Positions 63,279 to 64,000 of a stretch of DNA of 64,000 nucleotides are shown here, piece after piece. The notes under the pieces are model-generated. The model was not told where the DNA came from. It saw nothing but the letters and a program-made list of their open reading frames with translations, and did not search any database. The stretch is from Faecalicatena faecalis. GTDB taxonomy: Bacteria > Bacillota > Clostridia > Lachnospirales > Lachnospiraceae. The number at the start of each line of letters is the position of its first letter. Position 1 is the first letter of the stretch. The stretch spans positions 38,494 through 102,493 of the forward strand of contig NZ_JABACJ020000021.1 in NCBI RefSeq assembly GCF_012524165.2. The letters are read 5' to 3'. The translations under genes were made by a program, and so were the position numbers.

Positions 63279-63569
63279 GCTAAATAAGATAAAATCCAGG
63301 GGCGTACAGGTCCTATCTATCGTTTCAAAATCCACACGCTTGACGAAGATGTACGAATGATTCAAGAGGCACCCAGAAGGGCACACCCGGGATGCGGCGA
63401 AAAAACTGATGTTTTTTCACCTTAGCCCGGTATAAAAATTGATTTGGGAGAATCAATTTTTATCCCTTCTGGGTGCCTCTTGAGTCATAAGAACATCTAA
63501 TCGTCCGCTTTAAGGACTTTTGAAACGATAGATAGGACCTGTGCGCCCCTGAATTCTATCTTACTTAGC
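63279..63569. repeat. About 290-bp inverted-repeat element with nested hairpins
   Basis: Outer arms 63285-63330 and 63518-63563 are inverted copies with 3 mismatches in 46 bases. GCTAA(A/G) extends both ends to 63279 and 63569. The arms continue more loosely, then 63362-63381 matches 63465-63484 perfectly. The core holds GAAAAAAC/GTTTTTTC (63399-63418), CCGGG/CCCGG and a perfect 13-bp hairpin (63432-63463). No reading frame of note is inside. It may be a non-autonomous mobile element (MITE-like) or a structured RNA gene. Confidence 0.7.
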
Positions 63570-63785
63570 TGGTTCATCAGGTCAGTAATGAAAGATAGTT
63601 TCTTAGGAAGAATGGGAGTTAGACCATAAAAGCATATATATTTGTATGGCAAAGCTGAATTGTGATAAAAAGTGTAACTTGTTTTTTATAGCTATATTTT
63701 TTTGCTTTCTGTTCTCTTTTTTCTGGTCTCGTATTTCCGGCCTCTTATTACTGATCTTTCTCTCCCGTTTTGATGAGTCAGCCGA

Positions 63786-63912
63786 GGGAACTGGGGGATG
63801 GGGCTGCTGGGGGGTGGGGATCTGGTATTTCAAAACCCTTGCCTTCCGTCTCCCCGCGTTTCCTGTTACGTATTCTTCACGGATGGCAAGGGTTTTGAAA
63901 TACCAGATCCCC
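63786..63912. repeat. G-run tract and 28-bp perfect inverted repeat near the window end
   Basis: Five G-runs (63786-63819) satisfy a G-quadruplex pattern. Next, 63816-63843 and 63885-63912 are perfect 28-bp inverted copies separated by 41 bases. 63570-63785 contains no gene that I can support. The fold-back next to homopolymer sequence may be an assembly artefact. Confidence 0.6.
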
Positions 63913-64000
63913 CCCCCCCCCCCCGCCCCGCCCCCCATTGCCGCCCGGGGCCCCGCCGGCCGCCCGGAGCGGGGCCAAGCCGGCGCGGGGGTGGGGTGCG
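63909..64000. other. GC-extreme low-complexity end, probable artefact
   Basis: A run of 15 C and then almost pure G/C sequence ends the window, unlike everything before it. It has no coding pattern. This resembles low-quality read ends joined at a contig edge. Confidence 0.6.

Noticed and set aside
63279..63569. Retron msr/msd or group II intron
   Set aside because: No reverse transcriptase gene is nearby and domain V or a1/a2-type features could not be identified; the long symmetric arms fit a MITE-like element better.
63603..63938. Minus-strand reading frame with a glycine/proline-rich start
   Set aside because: It is built on the homopolymer G/C tract and the fold-back repeat, has low-complexity composition, no ribosome site and no recognisable family.

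Overview
The window looks like a chromosomal segment of a gut Clostridia, most likely a member of the Lachnospiraceae. This rests on gene content and style: strong AGGAGG ribosome binding sites, a selenium-dependent anaerobic purine-degradation cluster, a clustered maltodextrin/glycogen pathway, sugar ABC importers with lipoprotein binding proteins, NAD-type oxidoreductases and no respiratory chain genes. The species cannot be fixed from the sequence alone. No tRNA, rRNA or CRISPR array was seen.

Region 1 (1-14.6 kb) is an anaerobic purine/urate catabolism locus in two divergent units. Leftward: a YheO/DauR-type regulator, diaminopropionate ammonia-lyase and the YgeY peptidase. Rightward: SsnA amidohydrolase, YgfK flavoprotein, dihydropyrimidinase-type hydrolase, YqeC, a YqeB-MocA fusion and a fused 2Fe-2S/molybdopterin selenium-dependent xanthine dehydrogenase. 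An operator-like array of four heptamers at exact 10-bp intervals sits between the two promoters.

Region 2 (14.6-24.8 kb) is a glycan-scavenging island: an ABC importer (two permeases and a lipoprotein) behind an AraC regulator on the minus strand, and a HAD phosphatase, a GH3 glycosidase and a GPH-family transporter on the plus strand, followed by a free-standing GltD-like flavoprotein. A DUF975 membrane protein and a riboswitch-controlled NCS2 purine permease follow (24.9-27.7 kb).

Region 3 (27.9-42.1 kb) is a maltodextrin/glycogen cluster: MalEFG importer, type I pullulanase, debranching glucosidase, phosphorylase, MalQ, cyclomaltodextrinase-like GH13 and a maltose-acetyltransferase-like enzyme. 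Neither of the two ABC importers has an ATPase here, so a shared MsmX-type ATPase elsewhere is implied.

Region 4 (42.1-51.7 kb) holds ribosomal protein L25/Ctc, then a probably iron-controlled unit (two Fur-box-like palindromes around a strong promoter, a FeoB-associated Cys-rich peptide, DUF454, two small overlapping genes and a CydDC-like ABC exporter pair), then a LysR regulator divergent from an AbgB-like amidohydrolase with two membrane proteins.

Region 5 (51.7-64 kb) has an Rpn-like gene remnant, a SirTM sirtuin with a zinc macrodomain (reversible protein ADP-ribosylation), a phospholipid unit (PAP2, flippase-like protein, PssA, Psd), an AraC-GH39 fusion protein and an isomerase/dehydrogenase/ROK-kinase sugar operon. 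It ends with a roughly 290-bp inverted-repeat element and a final GC-extreme fold-back that is probably a contig-end artefact.
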